A program made the translations under genes and the position numbers. The notes under the pieces are model-generated. The model did no database searches. It was given only the letters and a program-made list of their open reading frames with translations, and was not told the origin of the DNA. DNA of 35,535 nucleotides, taken from NCBI GenBank assembly GCA_043801855.1, contig JAZDLQ010000078.1, positions 1 through 35,535 on the forward strand, written 5' to 3'. Source of the stretch: CAYTWW01 sp043801855 (lineage in GTDB: Archaea > Nanobdellota > Nanobdellia > Woesearchaeales > GW2011-AR15). Shown piece by piece: positions 1 to 6,507 of the stretch (position 1 is the stretch's first letter; every line of letters starts with the position of its first letter).

Positions 1-129
1 ATCAGAAAAATTATTGGATGTATAAGAAGCGATATCGGCAAGAAAAATTATGAGGTTATGCTAAGTCTTGTTTCGACATGGGAAAAACAAGGAAAAAATG
101 TATTCTATTGCCTGCAGGATACGCTATAG
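1..129 (+). pseudogene. Transposase C-terminal fragment (IS66-like), cut by window edge
   Basis: An open frame enters from the window edge and ends with TAG at 127-129, giving 42 residues. The peptide (RKIIGCIRSDIGKKNYEVML, then LVSTWEKQGKNVFYCLQDTL) resembles the extreme C-terminus of IS66-type transposases, which carry a conserved R-x-I-x-G..RS-D-G..Y.V..SL..TW..QG.N pattern. The rest lies outside the window, so I cannot tell whether the full transposase is intact. The next gene, on the opposite strand, ends one base further on and looks truncated, so this boundary may mark an insertion. The family call rests on pattern memory of a short peptide and is moderate. Confidence 0.5.
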
Positions 130-130
130 C

Positions 131-415
131 TTAATAAGTACCATTAATATTAAACGTACTCAAATGTCCACAACATTCAAGCCATAATTCTCTTAAAAAT
201 TCATCTATTGTATCTAAAGTTGCATTAGCATTCACTTCAAAATAAACAAAAAAAGGAAATTGGCTTGCTTTGACAAGAAATATATCTTCATTAGCATTGG
301 CTTTGTTTTCTGCTTGTTTTTTTCGTTCAGTGCATGATTTCAAGTGCCTTGACATTGCTCTTCCTGAAACTAATTTTTTGCAGTATTTGCATTCTCCTTC
401 TGATTTGAGCTCCAT
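131..415 (-). pseudogene. Zinc-finger / pRiA4b ORF-3-like protein, 3'-truncated
   Basis: The chosen start, ATG at 413-415, gives 94 residues; a longer frame to 502 would run into the upstream HEPN gene. The N-terminus has one zinc-finger-like motif (CKYCKKLVSGRAMSRHLKSC). It is followed by FFVYFEVNANATLDTIDEFL and WLECCGHLSTF, the hallmark N-terminal block of plasmid pRiA4b ORF-3-like proteins. Family members usually continue for roughly another hundred residues, but this one stops right after the block, two bases from the transposase fragment's stop codon. Truncation by insertion of the neighbouring element is the simplest reading. The function of the family is poorly known. Confidence 0.6.
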
Positions 416-428
416 CGAAAAACACCTC

Positions 429-848
429 TTATAATTTTTTAACCTTTTCAACAAATTTTTCTGCAAAAGAAATGCATTCTTTAGCATCTGCAACAGAGAC
501 AATGGTTGCCTTATACACAGAATCGTTTCTTAACTGGCGGAACCTGTCCAATGTTGTAATTTCATCTTCGCTAAATCTATCACTAAAAAAATCTTTTAAG
601 AAAGACACTGTTGCCTCATGCGAATATGGCTTATAACCTTTTTTAGCCATAAGAGATTGAGCTGCTTCTCTTGCTGCTTCGTATGCGTCCTCAAGAACAA
701 ACTGCGCTGTTTCTTCATCAGGCATTTTGGCTTTTGTAAATTTTATCCTAAGTAACGCCTTATTGATAAGTGAAGAAGACTCTTCTGGATTAGGAGTTTG
801 CTTTTTTGCTTTTCCACTGTTAAGATAATAATTGAATGAGTTAATCAC
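429..848 (-). CDS. HEPN-domain protein of a HEPN-MNT pair (putative toxin RNase)
   Basis: This 139-residue helical protein matches the HEPN fold. Its motif LRNDSVY is at residues 106-112, where a canonical HEPN RNase has R-x4-6-H. Here R107-N108 is kept but the His position is Tyr112, a variant that I recall from archaeal HEPN families. It starts with GTG at 846-848, preceded by a GGTGAT ribosome-binding site that overlaps the end of the MNT gene (stop 850-852), so the two are translationally coupled. In known HEPN-MNT modules the HEPN partner is the toxic RNase, and the MNT partner neutralises it by AMPylation or polyadenylation of the HEPN active site. Function is inferred from family and pairing. 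Confidence 0.8.
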   Translation of the reverse strand: MINSFNYYLNSGKAKKQTPNPEESSSLINKALLRIKFTKAKMPDEETAQFVLEDAYEAAREAAQSLMAKKGYKPYSHEATVSFLKDFFSDRFSEDEITTLDRFRQLRNDSVYKATIVSVADAKECISFAEKFVEKVKKL

Positions 849-849
849 A

Positions 850-1416
850 TTATATCACCTTAAGATAACCATGAAGCACTATTCCGTTAGTAACTGCATT
901 TTTAAATTCAGCTGAACTATTATCCAAGTTAGGAAATGCGTGGATGCTTATTTTTCTATTTAAGATCTTTTCAATGCGGATAATTGATTTGTTCAAAAAC
1001 TCTTCTGGTTTATTATTTGTAATTATAAGCAGATCAACATCACTTTCCTCAATATCTTCTCCTTTTGCAAATGAGCCGAATAAAACGATTGCTTTTGGAT
1101 TGTTATAAGCTTTAACTAAATTATTGATTATTTGATATCTTCTTAACCTGTACAAATTGAAAATCTGCTTGTAAAAACGATATGCATCTGATTCCAAATC
1201 CGCTTTAATGTTCTTAGTAATTGGTGTCTCTTCGATTTTGACAATAGAATAATCTGCAAGCTCTTCTACGGATGAATTTACAGCAGTTGTTGAAAACCCT
1301 GTTTCTTTTTCTAAGAGGCGAACATGAAACGTTTTATTCGGAAAATTGAATATAAGTTCAGCTACCTTGAATGTTGATTCCCTGAAAAAGAGTATCTTGT
1401 CTTTATTTTGTGACAT
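850..1416 (-). CDS. Winged-helix/MNT nucleotidyltransferase (putative antitoxin of HEPN)
   Basis: This is a 188-residue protein in two parts. Residues ~15-75 form a winged helix (FHVRLLEKETGFSTTAVNSS). Residues ~105-180 are a minimal nucleotidyltransferase with LFGSFAKGEDIEESDVDLLI: Gly114-Ser115, then metal-binding Asp126 and Asp128. It is the first gene of the HEPN-MNT operon. Its ATG at 1414-1416 lies 26-33 nt below a TTTAAATA box, which suggests a leaderless message. An 18-bp perfect palindrome sits between the box and the start, so autoregulation by the HTH domain is likely. Antitoxin action by modifying the HEPN partner is known for this class and inferred here. Confidence 0.85.
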   Translation of the reverse strand: MSQNKDKILFFRESTFKVAELIFNFPNKTFHVRLLEKETGFSTTAVNSSVEELADYSIVKIEETPITKNIKADLESDAYRFYKQIFNLYRLRRYQIINNLVKAYNNPKAIVLFGSFAKGEDIEESDVDLLIITNNKPEEFLNKSIIRIEKILNRKISIHAFPNLDNSSAEFKNAVTNGIVLHGYLKVI

Positions 1417-1427
1417 TTGTTATATTA

Positions 1428-1445
1428 AAATAACAACTGTTATTT
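1428..1445. promoter_or_regulatory. Palindromic operator at the MNT-HEPN promoter
   Basis: The sequence AAATAACAACTGTTATTT is a perfect 8-2-8 inverted repeat. It overlaps the TATA-like element read on the minus strand (1442-1449) and sits just upstream of the MNT start at 1416. That is the expected place for a repressor site. The natural candidate ligand is the winged-helix domain of the MNT protein itself. Confidence 0.6.
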
Positions 1446-1571
1446 AAATGTTATTGTAAAGTTGAAAATTATATACTCAATGGGATAAATAAAATAAAAA
1501 GAATCAATGAAATTGCATCAAAATTGCCTGCCCAATCACAGCAAGCAATGAGGTAATAACCCCTTCGGTAA

Positions 1572-2243
1572 TTAACTGTAAAGCCTTTCGCTAACTAATT
1601 TTCCAAGCTCTTTTAGCTGTTCTCTCGAGCATAGTAAATATTGTTCCATAGGCATTGCGTTTGCAATAACAACTATTCTTTTTTTGCCATATACAAAAAC
1701 AGATTTGCCTGCTGTTTCTGCAAAACATGAGTGATCATTTATCATTTCTGCTTTCATGCCATCACAACTCTGTTTTGCTATTACTTCAGGTGCAAGACCA
1801 CCTCTTGAATTGTCTCCAGTATAATGTATTTTCATTGATTTAAGTGGATCATTACTTTTAAACATCCTTATGCAAACCTGACCCAAATTGATGTTTGCTT
1901 CCTGATTTTCTTCAGCAGTTTCTGCGCCGCATACCTTTTTTATGTCGTCTGGCGTAAGAAGAGTGCAGTCATCTGCTGCATCGTCAAAATCTAATGAAGT
2001 TACAGTTGTTTTTACAGGTTCTTCATCAGATACATCTGTAATGGCATCTGTTGTTGATGCATCAATTTCTGTTTCTTGTGCAGGAGCAGCGTTAATATCT
2101 CTCTCCTGAACCCTTTGACTATTTTCTGGCAGCGCATTCTCAGGCATGCCCTGCTTGTTTGCAGTATTTTCCAAAGCCTGTTGACTGCATCCTAATGCAA
2201 TAACAAGAGCAGCAAGAATTGCCAAATACATTATTTTTTTCAT
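1572..2243 (-). CDS. Putative lipoprotein with acidic linker
   Basis: This 223-residue protein starts with a lipoprotein signal, a short hydrophobic helix ending in ALGC with Cys19 as the probable lipidation site. An acidic, low-complexity linker follows (~20-85). The C-terminal domain contains DCTLLTPDDIKKVCG, resembling lipoproteins that begin their folded part with C-x-LLTPDDV. It has several cysteines (in VCGAE, QVCIRM, QSCDG, HSCFAE, LLCSR) that could form disulfides outside the membrane. ATG at 2241-2243. It has no obvious operon partner. An imperfect hairpin (TAATAACC/GGTAATTA) lies just past its stop at about 1554-1574. No function can be assigned. Confidence 0.7.
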   Translation of the reverse strand: MKKIMYLAILAALVIALGCSQQALENTANKQGMPENALPENSQRVQERDINAAPAQETEIDASTTDAITDVSDEEPVKTTVTSLDFDDAADDCTLLTPDDIKKVCGAETAEENQEANINLGQVCIRMFKSNDPLKSMKIHYTGDNSRGGLAPEVIAKQSCDGMKAEMINDHSCFAETAGKSVFVYGKKRIVVIANAMPMEQYLLCSREQLKELGKLVSERLYS

Positions 2244-2279
2244 TTTATCACCTTGTTGTTGATTTATTTAAAAGGTAAT

Positions 2280-2882
2280 TTATGCATTAAATATAAATGT
2301 TACTTTGTCTGCATTTGAAAACGCCTTAACTATAGTTTTTTGACCCCATATTGTTTTTCCTGTAAATATTGCGTCTAATAATGCTTTCTCTTTCTTTTTA
2401 ATATTAGAGGTTAAATCCTGTTCTGATTGAATAATATCATGTATTTTTACAGGTGATATTTCTTTTATATTCACTAATTTTTCCTTAAATTCACTAAATT
2501 TAGTTTTTTCTATAATATACAATACATCCAAGTCATTTGGATTTTCTTTTCCTTTAATGTAAGAGCCAAAAAGAATGCATGATTTTGTCAACAACTGCAA
2601 TTTTGACAAATCATCTATCCTATACATGATTTTTTTATCAGTTATTTTCTCAGTCAAAGCAAGCTCAAGCATGTTTTTTGCTTTTTCATAATTGATATAA
2701 TAAGATTTAATATTGGATATCTGCCGATAATTAATTATTTTTTCTGCTTCAAATTTTTTTAGTATTTTATAAGCGCCATTAGGCGATAGGTTTGTGTCTT
2801 TTGCGATTTTATTGATAGAGGGATAGCTTGATGAATAGACCATGATATACTTCAATACTTTTTTTTCATTATCAGTAATCAT
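2280..2882 (-). CDS. Solo HTH-MNT nucleotidyltransferase-like regulator
   Basis: This is a 200-residue protein. Residues ~5-60 are a winged helix (PSINKIAKDTNLSPNGAYKI), and ~100-180 are a minimal nucleotidyltransferase with LFGSYIKGKENPNDLDVLYI (Gly106-Ser107, Asp117, Asp119). The layout matches the MNT gene at 850-1416, but the sequences differ and no HEPN gene is adjacent. ATG at 2880-2882. Two TATAC-N7-GTATA palindromes lie immediately upstream, one overlapping the 3' end of the LAGLIDADG-like gene. It may be an autoregulated antitoxin-type enzyme whose partner is that upstream gene or lies elsewhere. The domain call is firm; the role is not known. Confidence 0.75.
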   Translation of the reverse strand: MITDNEKKVLKYIMVYSSSYPSINKIAKDTNLSPNGAYKILKKFEAEKIINYRQISNIKSYYINYEKAKNMLELALTEKITDKKIMYRIDDLSKLQLLTKSCILFGSYIKGKENPNDLDVLYIIEKTKFSEFKEKLVNIKEISPVKIHDIIQSEQDLTSNIKKKEKALLDAIFTGKTIWGQKTIVKAFSNADKVTFIFNA

Positions 2883-2883
2883 T

Positions 2884-2921
2884 TATACACCTTAAGTATA
2901 TAATTATACACTAAAGGTATA
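2884..2921. promoter_or_regulatory. Tandem TATAC-N7-GTATA operators
   Basis: Two 17-bp elements with the same design lie at 2884-2900 and 2905-2921, with centres 21 bp apart (two helical turns). They begin two bases above the ATG of the HTH-nucleotidyltransferase gene and reach into the last codons of the upstream gene (stop at 2904-2906). A minus-strand TATA element is embedded in the second copy. The arrangement suggests cooperative binding of a dimeric regulator, plausibly the gene's own winged helix. Confidence 0.65.
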
Positions 2922-3929
2922 TAAAGATTGCGGAATAGAAAGTATATTTGTGTAAATCGGCTCCTCTTCCTTTACAATCATCATTTTGCTTTCGCCAGGA
3001 TAATAGCAGCTGATAAGTTCAGCGAATTTCTTGAATTTGGTTGGGTTGAGAGACATTAGGTTGAGGTCTAGAAGCTTGAAGTTGTTGTGGCGTTTTGAAA
3101 CTATTAATTTATCTCTTCCATAGATTTTGCTTTCAACACCGAGCCTTTCTAAGCATTTGTGAAAAATTAGTTTTTCATCAGGATTTGATGCAGAGATATG
3201 AACTCTGTATTTCATAATAGGCTTATTAATCTCTACGCAAGATTCTGCCGCAATAATACCACGCATATATGCTTTAATTTCATCAAAGGAAGACTTTAAA
3301 ATATGTTCATAAGTTATCTTTTTTACAAAGTTCTTGAATACTTCGGAAATAATGCTTGATTTAAATTCAATAATTAATGAACCATAATCTCTTTCTTTAA
3401 GTTCAGTGTGTAATGTGTTTTTAATGTATGACACAGTGGTTGGATATCTCATATCGAAAGCCACTTTAGTCTCTTTCAACCAATAATTAATAACCTTGTC
3501 TTCAACAAATTTTTTGTAATTTTCATCCGCTGGCTTATTGACATTTACTTTAATGTACCAGTGCCAGTCACCGTGTTTAATATTTAATTCATCATTATAC
3601 CAATCCATGACTTCCCTGTTTAAATTGGGCTCACAATTGCAGAATATTATTGTTTTATTGTAGGTTTTACTCATTTCGCCTTGAAGTAAACCAAGTACTT
3701 CAAAAGTACGGTTTGAGCGAGAAATGTATTTTTGGATATTAGCAGAATATTTCCTGCATGCACGAGTTACTCCAAATTGATTATGGATATCTGTATAATA
3801 GGTAATTGTATAAAATTTTTCAGTTTCTGTTACTATTGGTTTTATTTGATATTGTTTTCCGTACCTGCCACAGTTAATCATGTCAGGTATAAACTCTTTC
3901 AAATCAATTTTTTCAGTTGTGTTATTCAT
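2904..3929 (-). CDS. LAGLIDADG-like endonuclease/DNA-binding protein
   Basis: This 341-residue protein has two degenerate LAGLIDADG-type helices: LGLLQGEMS at ~79-87, with Glu as the acidic residue, and MRGIIAAES at ~222-230. Each is followed by the typical beta-rich half-domain (for example FCNCEPNLNREVMDWY; YRVHISASNPDEKLIFHKCL). A single-chain protein with two motifs is usual for monomeric homing endonucleases and for WhiA-like derivatives. It is not inside a recognisable intron or intein. ATG at 3927-3929 is preceded by GGTGAT. Its ~70-nt leader is rich in hairpins. Whether it still cuts DNA cannot be told; each motif retains an acidic residue. Confidence 0.65.
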   Translation of the reverse strand: MNNTTEKIDLKEFIPDMINCGRYGKQYQIKPIVTETEKFYTITYYTDIHNQFGVTRACRKYSANIQKYISRSNRTFEVLGLLQGEMSKTYNKTIIFCNCEPNLNREVMDWYNDELNIKHGDWHWYIKVNVNKPADENYKKFVEDKVINYWLKETKVAFDMRYPTTVSYIKNTLHTELKERDYGSLIIEFKSSIISEVFKNFVKKITYEHILKSSFDEIKAYMRGIIAAESCVEINKPIMKYRVHISASNPDEKLIFHKCLERLGVESKIYGRDKLIVSKRHNNFKLLDLNLMSLNPTKFKKFAELISCYYPGESKMMIVKEEEPIYTNILSIPQSLYTFSV

Positions 3930-3950
3930 TTTTTATCACCTGACTTCTTT

Positions 3951-4011
3951 ATTGGTGAAGCCAATGTAAATCGCTTAATGTTTCCTCAAACATAAGCAAT
4001 AATTTGATTGC
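3951..4011. promoter_or_regulatory. Hairpin-rich leader of the LAGLIDADG-like gene
   Basis: Three inverted repeats follow each other: 3951-3965 (ATTGG/CCAAT, 5-nt loop), 3973-3997 (GCTTAATGTTT/AAACATAAGC, 4-nt loop, one bulged base) and 3996-4011 (GCAAT/ATTGC). The last two share two bases and cannot fully form together. A TATA-like element on the minus strand at about 4020-4028 would start transcription near 4000, placing the first two hairpins in the 5' leader of the gene starting at 3929. Confidence 0.45.
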
Positions 4012-4036
4012 TGAACTCATTATTTAAGTGATAAAA

Positions 4037-4126
4037 ATGAATTCAACTGATATAGTAATTGAGAAGATTGTGTTTAAATACCTGACGAGAGAATGTCCAG
4101 TGGATGATAAAATTGATTTATTGTAA
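4037..4126 (+). CDS. Possible 29-residue peptide or gene remnant
   Basis: A short open frame encodes MNSTDIVIEKIVFKYLTREC and nine more residues before TAA. A GTGAT stretch precedes the ATG, and codon use looks protein-like. It overlaps the 3' end of the convergent TIR-like gene by nine bases. I do not recognise it. It could be a remnant of a gene lost from this accessory region, a true micropeptide, or chance. Confidence 0.2.
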   Translation: MNSTDIVIEKIVFKYLTRECPVDDKIDLL

Positions 4127-5218
4127 TGTAATTACTGTTTCTCCAATTTTTAACTCACCATCTGTATTATAGCAAAGTTTGTATTTTGGATATTTCTGCA
4201 TGAGATCGGTCAAAGTATTTATTAAGTCGCCAATATTAAGATTTGGTTTTAGTATAAATGCAATAAAAAATAAATTCATAAGTTCAATTTTACTATTATT
4301 TTCTTGGATTTTTTCCTCTTGGTCAGATATTTGATAATTATATCTAGAAGAATATAATGGCTCGTCAATCACCTTTTTCTTTAAATAATTAATTTTATTT
4401 TGGTGATCTTTATTTTTTTCAGTTAAAATGTTATATTCTTTTTCTGTTCTATAAAGTAAAACATTAAGATCTTCTGTAATCGCAGTAATATCATTTTCGG
4501 AATCAATTTTTGCAATGTAAACGTATGATTTTTCTCTTGTATGTATAAATCCTTTAAATTGAGTATCACTTATAGCTTCATGCAAAAACCATCTATCTGG
4601 TGCTTCTTCTATACCTTTTAATTCAAGGTTTCTTAATAATGCTTTTTCGGATAATTCAATTTTCTTTTCTTCGAGTTTAGATCCTTCTGTAATTTTAATT
4701 GCATCTCTAATTGCTCTATCAAGCTCCATACCAATATTTTTAGGAGTGTATTTTATAGTATCATGGCTTTGAATATTAAAAGCAAGCTTTAGATTTTCTT
4801 TTTGAAGTGGAATTATATGTTTCCTTAGCGCTGTCATAAATCCATATTCATAATAAACATTTGGATTTGGAATTAAGGTATTGTTTGTAATTTTATCATC
4901 TAAAATAACTATGCAAAACTTAGATTCAATTATTTTACCACAAATTTTAGTACAAAAAATATCTTGTCCATATGCTCTTTCTTTAACAGCTATAATAGCT
5001 TCAATACCATATTTTGCAAGTTTTTCTGTGATTAATTCAAATATTGGATTAAGATCATCATCGTTAGGACAAGCAATGAAACAACTTTTTGATGCCCCTT
5101 TTAATTTTCCACATTTATGACCTTTTCTAATAAAACATTGCTCATTTACAGCAATTTGGGAAAAGTCAGATCTGTCACTAAATGGAATATCAAAAGGAAA
5201 ATATTTTCTTTCCCACAT
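4118..5218 (-). CDS. TIR-like domain protein (putative defence effector)
   Basis: This is a 366-residue protein. Residues ~45-175 form a TIR-like/nucleotide-binding fold. It opens with SCFIACPN, continues with FCIVILDD, and has NPNVYYEYGFMTALRK at ~118-133. The Glu of YEYG (Glu124) sits where TIR NADases carry the catalytic Glu. The C-terminal half has a charged helical stretch (~270-320), probably coiled coil, with no recognised domain. ATG at 5216-5218 lies 22-33 nt below a TATATATATAAA box, suggesting a leaderless single-gene message. It stands beside the ribosomal block where some archaea have rpoN/rpoK. A defence role is inferred from the domain and the island context. It could instead be a nucleoside deoxyribosyltransferase-like enzyme. 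Confidence 0.65.
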   Translation of the reverse strand: MWERKYFPFDIPFSDRSDFSQIAVNEQCFIRKGHKCGKLKGASKSCFIACPNDDDLNPIFELITEKLAKYGIEAIIAVKERAYGQDIFCTKICGKIIESKFCIVILDDKITNNTLIPNPNVYYEYGFMTALRKHIIPLQKENLKLAFNIQSHDTIKYTPKNIGMELDRAIRDAIKITEGSKLEEKKIELSEKALLRNLELKGIEEAPDRWFLHEAISDTQFKGFIHTREKSYVYIAKIDSENDITAITEDLNVLLYRTEKEYNILTEKNKDHQNKINYLKKKVIDEPLYSSRYNYQISDQEEKIQENNSKIELMNLFFIAFILKPNLNIGDLINTLTDLMQKYPKYKLCYNTDGELKIGETVITLQ

Positions 5219-5239
5219 TATTTAACATTAAAATAAGAA

Positions 5240-5251
5240 TATATATATAAA
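5240..5251 (-). promoter_or_regulatory. TATA box of the TIR-like gene
   Basis: On the minus strand this reads TTTATATATATA, 22-33 nt upstream of the ATG at 5218. This is the usual archaeal spacing for a leaderless transcript. Confidence 0.5.
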
Positions 5252-5300
5252 GTTAAAGATAAAAACGTTTCGGAATAATCTCCAACAACTGTCGAGATAA

Positions 5301-5705
5301 TTAACGATAGCTTTTTTGCTTGCGTCCGCGTGCTGTTCCGTGACAGTTAGGTTTGTGCTGCTCTTTAGCCCGCACGTCCGCAACAACAAAGTTTCTGTCG
5401 TAAGCTACAAAATCAACTTTTAATTTAGGTGCATACTCTACTAGGCATCTTCCGATTGCCAGCCTTGCTGCTTCTGCCTGGCTCATCATGCCACCGCCAT
5501 TTACATCTATATCAATATCAACTTCCTTAGCAGTATCTCCTGCAAGCATCAAAGCTTCCATTATTTTAAGCTTGTATAGTTTAGGTTCATAAGCATCAAG
5601 AAGGACATGATTTACTCTAACCCTTCCTTTGCCACTTGTTAGTGTTGCTCTTGCGATTGCAGTCTTTCTTTTACCAGCTTTATGAATAGATATGTTTTTA
5701 CTCAA
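5301..5705 (-). CDS. rps9: Small-subunit ribosomal protein uS9
   Basis: This is the small-subunit protein whose C-terminal tail reaches the P-site tRNA. It is recognised by HKAGKRKTAIARATL near the start, GGGMMSQAEAARLAIGRCL in the middle and the basic end GRKQKSYR. The start is ambiguous. I chose TTG at 5703-5705, which overlaps the uL13 stop and follows a GGGTG ribosome-binding site at a 6-nt spacing. A GTG at 5714 is in frame but lies inside that site. It is the last gene of the ribosomal block. No terminator is obvious in the 80 bases before the TIR-like gene's promoter. Confidence 0.95.
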   Translation of the reverse strand: MSKNISIHKAGKRKTAIARATLTSGKGRVRVNHVLLDAYEPKLYKLKIMEALMLAGDTAKEVDIDIDVNGGGMMSQAEAARLAIGRCLVEYAPKLKVDFVAYDRNFVVADVRAKEQHKPNCHGTARGRKQKSYR

Positions 5706-6120
5706 CTTTAGCACCCAGATGTTTAGTTAATGTATTTAAGCTCATGAATTTTATGTTTGGCAGTTTTTGGATATCTGCATTTGATATTGTTATTGGCTTT
5801 TCATTCTTTAAATCGTCAGGAACACCAATATAGCACTTAACCCTTGCAAATGCCTCTTTGCCTCTTGCATTTTTGAATGGAAGCATTCCTCTGATTGTTC
5901 TTTTGACAAGCCTGTCTGCGTATCTTGGGAAGAATGGGCCTGTTGAATGTGTTCCCATTTCCCTTTTTTGTTTATATGATTCTATGATTTCTTTTTTGCC
6001 GCCAGAAATATAGGCATTTTCACAGTTAATTACTTTTACTGTTTCTCCATTTAGTGCTTTTTTAGCTGCAAAACTGGCAAGCCTTCCTACAAGAAGATTT
6101 GATGCATTGATTATTATCAT
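5698..6120 (-). CDS. rpl13: Large-subunit ribosomal protein uL13
   Basis: This 140-residue protein has the uL13 pattern: NLLVGRLASFAAKKAL near the N-terminus, then PFFPRYADRLVKRTIRGMLP. Length matches archaeal uL13. ATG at 6118-6120 lies four bases after the eL18 stop. Its own stop overlaps the start of uS9, so the three genes eL18-uL13-uS9 are translated as a coupled set, as is conserved in Archaea. Confidence 0.96.
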   Translation of the reverse strand: MIIINASNLLVGRLASFAAKKALNGETVKVINCENAYISGGKKEIIESYKQKREMGTHSTGPFFPRYADRLVKRTIRGMLPFKNARGKEAFARVKCYIGVPDDLKNEKPITISNADIQKLPNIKFMSLNTLTKHLGAKVE

Positions 6121-6124
6121 TTTT

Positions 6125-6475
6125 TTAACCTATTATTTTTATATTTGAGCCTTTTGGGTCTTTTTTCAAAAGCTCCATAATAGTAAGTGCCTTTGATCCC
6201 TGGCCTTGTATTTTCTCAAGCGCAGAGCCTGAAAAATTATAAGCAGCAACAGTAATTTTTTTTGTTAAGTCGCCCATGCCAAGAACTTTCCCAGGAACAA
6301 TAACAGTATCATTGTCATTGCAATATTTTTCAAGCTTTGACAAATTAACAACACATCGCTTTTTTGTTGGCTTCGTTAAATCAGAAGCTACTCTTTTCCA
6401 TACATTGGCGTTATTTTTAGATGACGCTTCCTTTAGCTCATTTACAAGCATGTTTAACTGCAAGTTTGATTTCAT
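6125..6475 (-). CDS. rpl18e: Large-subunit ribosomal protein eL18
   Basis: This 116-residue archaeal/eukaryotic-specific large-subunit protein is identified by VNLSKLEKYCNDNDTVIVPG, KVLGMGDLTKKITVAAYNFS and the KAL.IMELLKK.P.GS.IKIIG end. I chose ATG at 6473-6475. The longer frame to 6577 runs through the tRNA-Leu gene and would not be translated from a processed transcript. Length agrees with archaeal eL18. Confidence 0.95.
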   Translation of the reverse strand: MKSNLQLNMLVNELKEASSKNNANVWKRVASDLTKPTKKRCVVNLSKLEKYCNDNDTVIVPGKVLGMGDLTKKITVAAYNFSGSALEKIQGQGSKALTIMELLKKDPKGSNIKIIG

Positions 6476-6507
6476 TTTGCTTCTCTTGATATTTTTTGAT
6501 TGTAATA

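Noticed and set aside
1470..1556. Plus-strand open stretch reading like a protein C-terminus (INKIKRINEIASKLPAQSQQ)
   Set aside because: It has no start codon in frame with a ribosome-binding site and no recognisable family. At most a faint remnant.
2904..3929. LAGLIDADG-like gene as part of an intron or intein
   Set aside because: It is a free-standing gene with its own start and stop, and no split host gene or splice motifs flank it.
3732..3995. Plus-strand 87-codon frame opposite the LAGLIDADG-like gene
   Set aside because: Hydrophobic, compositionally odd translation with no start signal. It is the reverse of a better-supported gene.
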